Below, piece by piece: positions 61,426-64,000 of a stretch of 64,000 bases of DNA. The stretch lies in NCBI GenBank assembly GCA_020072785.1, contig JAIQGG010000004.1, forward strand, positions 238,108-302,107. The letters are read 5' to 3'. Every line of letters begins with the position of its first letter. Position 1 is the first letter of the stretch. The position numbers and the translations under genes were made by a program. The DNA is from Terriglobia bacterium. GTDB taxonomy: Bacteria > Acidobacteriota > Terriglobia > Acidiferrales > UBA7541. Under the pieces are notes generated by a model. That model was not told the origin of the DNA. It saw only the letters and a list, made by a program, of their open reading frames with translations, and made no database searches.

Positions 61426-61803
61426 ATGGAAACGAACGTCGCCAATGCGAACACGCAGGCCCCTAACGCCGCGGTCATTCACCTCAGCGAGCGCGCCGCG
61501 GAAAGAATCCGCGCGCTGCTGGCCAAAGAGGGCGTAGCCGCGGAAAGCGGCGGGCTGCGCGTCGGCGTGCAGGGCGGGGGCTGCTCCGGCCTCTCTTATG
61601 CCATGCGCCTCGATACGCAGGCCCGTGACCGCGACAAGATTTTCGAAGAACACGGCGCGCGGATCTTCGTGGACCCCAAGAGTTTTCTCTATTTGAGCGG
61701 CACGACGCTCGACTACGAAGTCACCGTGATGCGCCAGGGATTCGTCTTCCAGAATCCCAACGCCGCGCGGAATTGCGGCTGCGGCAGTTCCTTCACCGCC
61801 TAG
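61426..61803 (+). CDS. iscA: A-type Fe-S carrier (IscA/HesB family)
   Basis: Transfers Fe-S clusters to target proteins. 125 residues with GGCSGLSY (Cys53) and NCGCGSSF (Cys117, Cys119), the three conserved cysteines. The first 18 residues (ETNVANANTQAPNAAV) are a low-complexity extension. Follows iscU by 35 bases. Confidence 0.94.
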   Translation: METNVANANTQAPNAAVIHLSERAAERIRALLAKEGVAAESGGLRVGVQGGGCSGLSYAMRLDTQARDRDKIFEEHGARIFVDPKSFLYLSGTTLDYEVTVMRQGFVFQNPNAARNCGCGSSFTA

Positions 61804-61947
61804 GAGCAGCACAAACTGGCGTTTGGCGCACTTCCGGGCCTTGCAGGCAGACCGCGCCGGGCACGTGGTTGGCCGCCGCATCCGCCAGCCACTTTTTTTG
61901 TGCCCATGAGAGGAAATTCGGCCGGGGTTCCGGCCGCAGGAATAGAG

Positions 61948-62634
61948 ATGGCCGCGCCGTTCACAATCACGAATCCGCCGCTGGTCTGCTGGAGCTGCCA
62001 CGACCGCACGCTGGGCACGCACTTCTGCTCGAGCTGCGGCAAGCTGGTGCAGCTGCGCGGGGGAATCGACTACTTCGCGCTCTTTGAGATGCCGCGCAAG
62101 CTGTGGGTCGAGCTGCCCGCGCTGGAGAAGAAATTTCTGCAGCTCAGCTGGAAGCTGCATCCGGACAATTTCGTGAGGGCCAGCGAGCAGGAGCGCGAAC
62201 TCTCGCTCCAGCACAGTTCGGAACTGAACGACGCCTACCGCACGCTGCGCGATCCCGTGGCCCGCCTGGAATATCTGCTGGGCATCGAGGGCATGCGCAA
62301 GGAGGGCGAGCACAAGCAGCAGGCCCCGCCCGAGCTGCTCGAAGAGGTTTTCGAGCTGAACGAATCGCTCGATGAGCTGCGCGAAGCCAAGGCTACCGGC
62401 GGCGATCTGGCGGCGCTGCAGACGCGGCTGCAGGCCGCGGAAAAGAGTTTTCAGGCCCAGCTCGGGGAAGTGGACGCCCAGCTGCAGAGCGCGGCCCGCG
62501 AGTGGGACGCGGCGTTCGACGCCCAAGCGGATGAGTCCGCGCGCAAGCAACTATTGTCCCGGATGAACGAGCTGCTCAACCGCCGTTCCTACATCCGAAA
62601 TCTGGTCACCAACGTTCAAAAGGAGTTGCAGTAG
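61948..62634 (+). CDS. hscB: Co-chaperone HscB with N-terminal zinc ribbon
   Basis: J-domain protein that brings IscU to HscA. 228 residues: a zinc ribbon with Cys14, Cys17, Cys27 and Cys30 (VCWSCHDR ... FCSSCGK), a J domain with His71-Pro-Asp73 and a C-terminal three-helix domain ([18 protein letters not shown]). The zinc ribbon is typical of eukaryotic HSCB and some bacteria but absent from E. coli HscB. ATG 61948 follows AGGAATAGAG; a longer start at 61906 is possible. Precedes hscA. Confidence 0.9.
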   Translation: MAAPFTITNPPLVCWSCHDRTLGTHFCSSCGKLVQLRGGIDYFALFEMPRKLWVELPALEKKFLQLSWKLHPDNFVRASEQERELSLQHSSELNDAYRTLRDPVARLEYLLGIEGMRKEGEHKQQAPPELLEEVFELNESLDELREAKATGGDLAALQTRLQAAEKSFQAQLGEVDAQLQSAAREWDAAFDAQADESARKQLLSRMNELLNRRSYIRNLVTNVQKELQ

Positions 62635-62681
62635 CGCGGGGCGGCAGCCTTGCGGTTTTTCCCGAGTCACCGGTCAGGACC

Positions 62682-64000
<1,319 letters not shown>

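Overview
The window is about 64 kb of high-GC bacterial chromosome carrying mostly housekeeping genes in short operons on both strands. Gene content points to a Gram-negative member of the Acidobacteriota, probably Terriglobia-like: lipid A genes fabZ-lpxA-lpxI followed by an oxidoreductase and a TonB-type protein, an rlpA lipoprotein, many secreted metallopeptidases, and an isc operon with a zinc-ribbon HscB. This taxonomic call is inference from gene content and style; no 16S rRNA gene or tRNA was seen.

Layout. 1-5.7 kb: end of tyrA, a two-subunit CoA transferase, a CDP-alcohol phosphatidyltransferase, a rhomboid protease, an rlpA-like lipoprotein and a HIT protein. 5.8-11 kb: three peptidases (M1, MA-like with TPRs, M20). 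11.2-18.6 kb: fabZ-lpxA-lpxI-oxidoreductase-tonB-(32-aa membrane peptide)-miaA, then hflX. 19-25.2 kb: pgsA, an AMMECR1 protein, fused aroDE, trpE, trpG. 25.3-29.3 kb: M20 peptidase, a FecR-like protein, trpD. 29.4-31.5 kb: a lower-GC island with one AAA-ATPase/TOPRIM gene. 31.5-34.1 kb: sucCD and ndk. 34.1-38.6 kb: an IS630-type HTH remnant, xseA, and gene-poor repeat-rich DNA. 38.6-40.4 kb: lepA. 40.5-42.9 kb: a type II restriction-modification cassette bounded by inverted repeats and a target duplication. 43-50.3 kb: a TPR/GAF protein, thiolase, 3-hydroxyacyl-CoA dehydrogenase, enoyl-CoA hydratase, ribH, nusB, a heptad-repeat secreted protein. 50.5-57.4 kb (minus): phzF, cupin, phosphomannomutase, manC, manA, aminotransferase, coaD. 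57.7-64 kb: a metallophosphatase, then iscR-iscS-orf-iscU-iscA-hscB-hscA (cut by the window end).

The genes form recognisable modules: aromatic amino acids (tyrA, aroDE, trpE, trpG, trpD), lipid A, GDP-mannose supply, acyl-CoA/ketone-body metabolism (scoAB plus thiolase, dehydrogenase and hydratase), succinyl-CoA synthetase, and Fe-S cluster assembly with an autoregulatory IscR-type operator.

The most notable observation is that the restriction-modification operon sits on a 2.4-kb unit with 23-bp terminal inverted repeats (22/23 identical) and an exact 10-bp target duplication, without its own transposase. The AAA/TOPRIM island 9 kb away is bounded by imperfect inverted repeats that start with a related motif. 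The chromosome also carries at least ten copies of a small GACCGC-loop-GCGGTC hairpin (one with a compensatory base change, one read in frame inside the rlpA-like gene) and several other palindromic repeat families.
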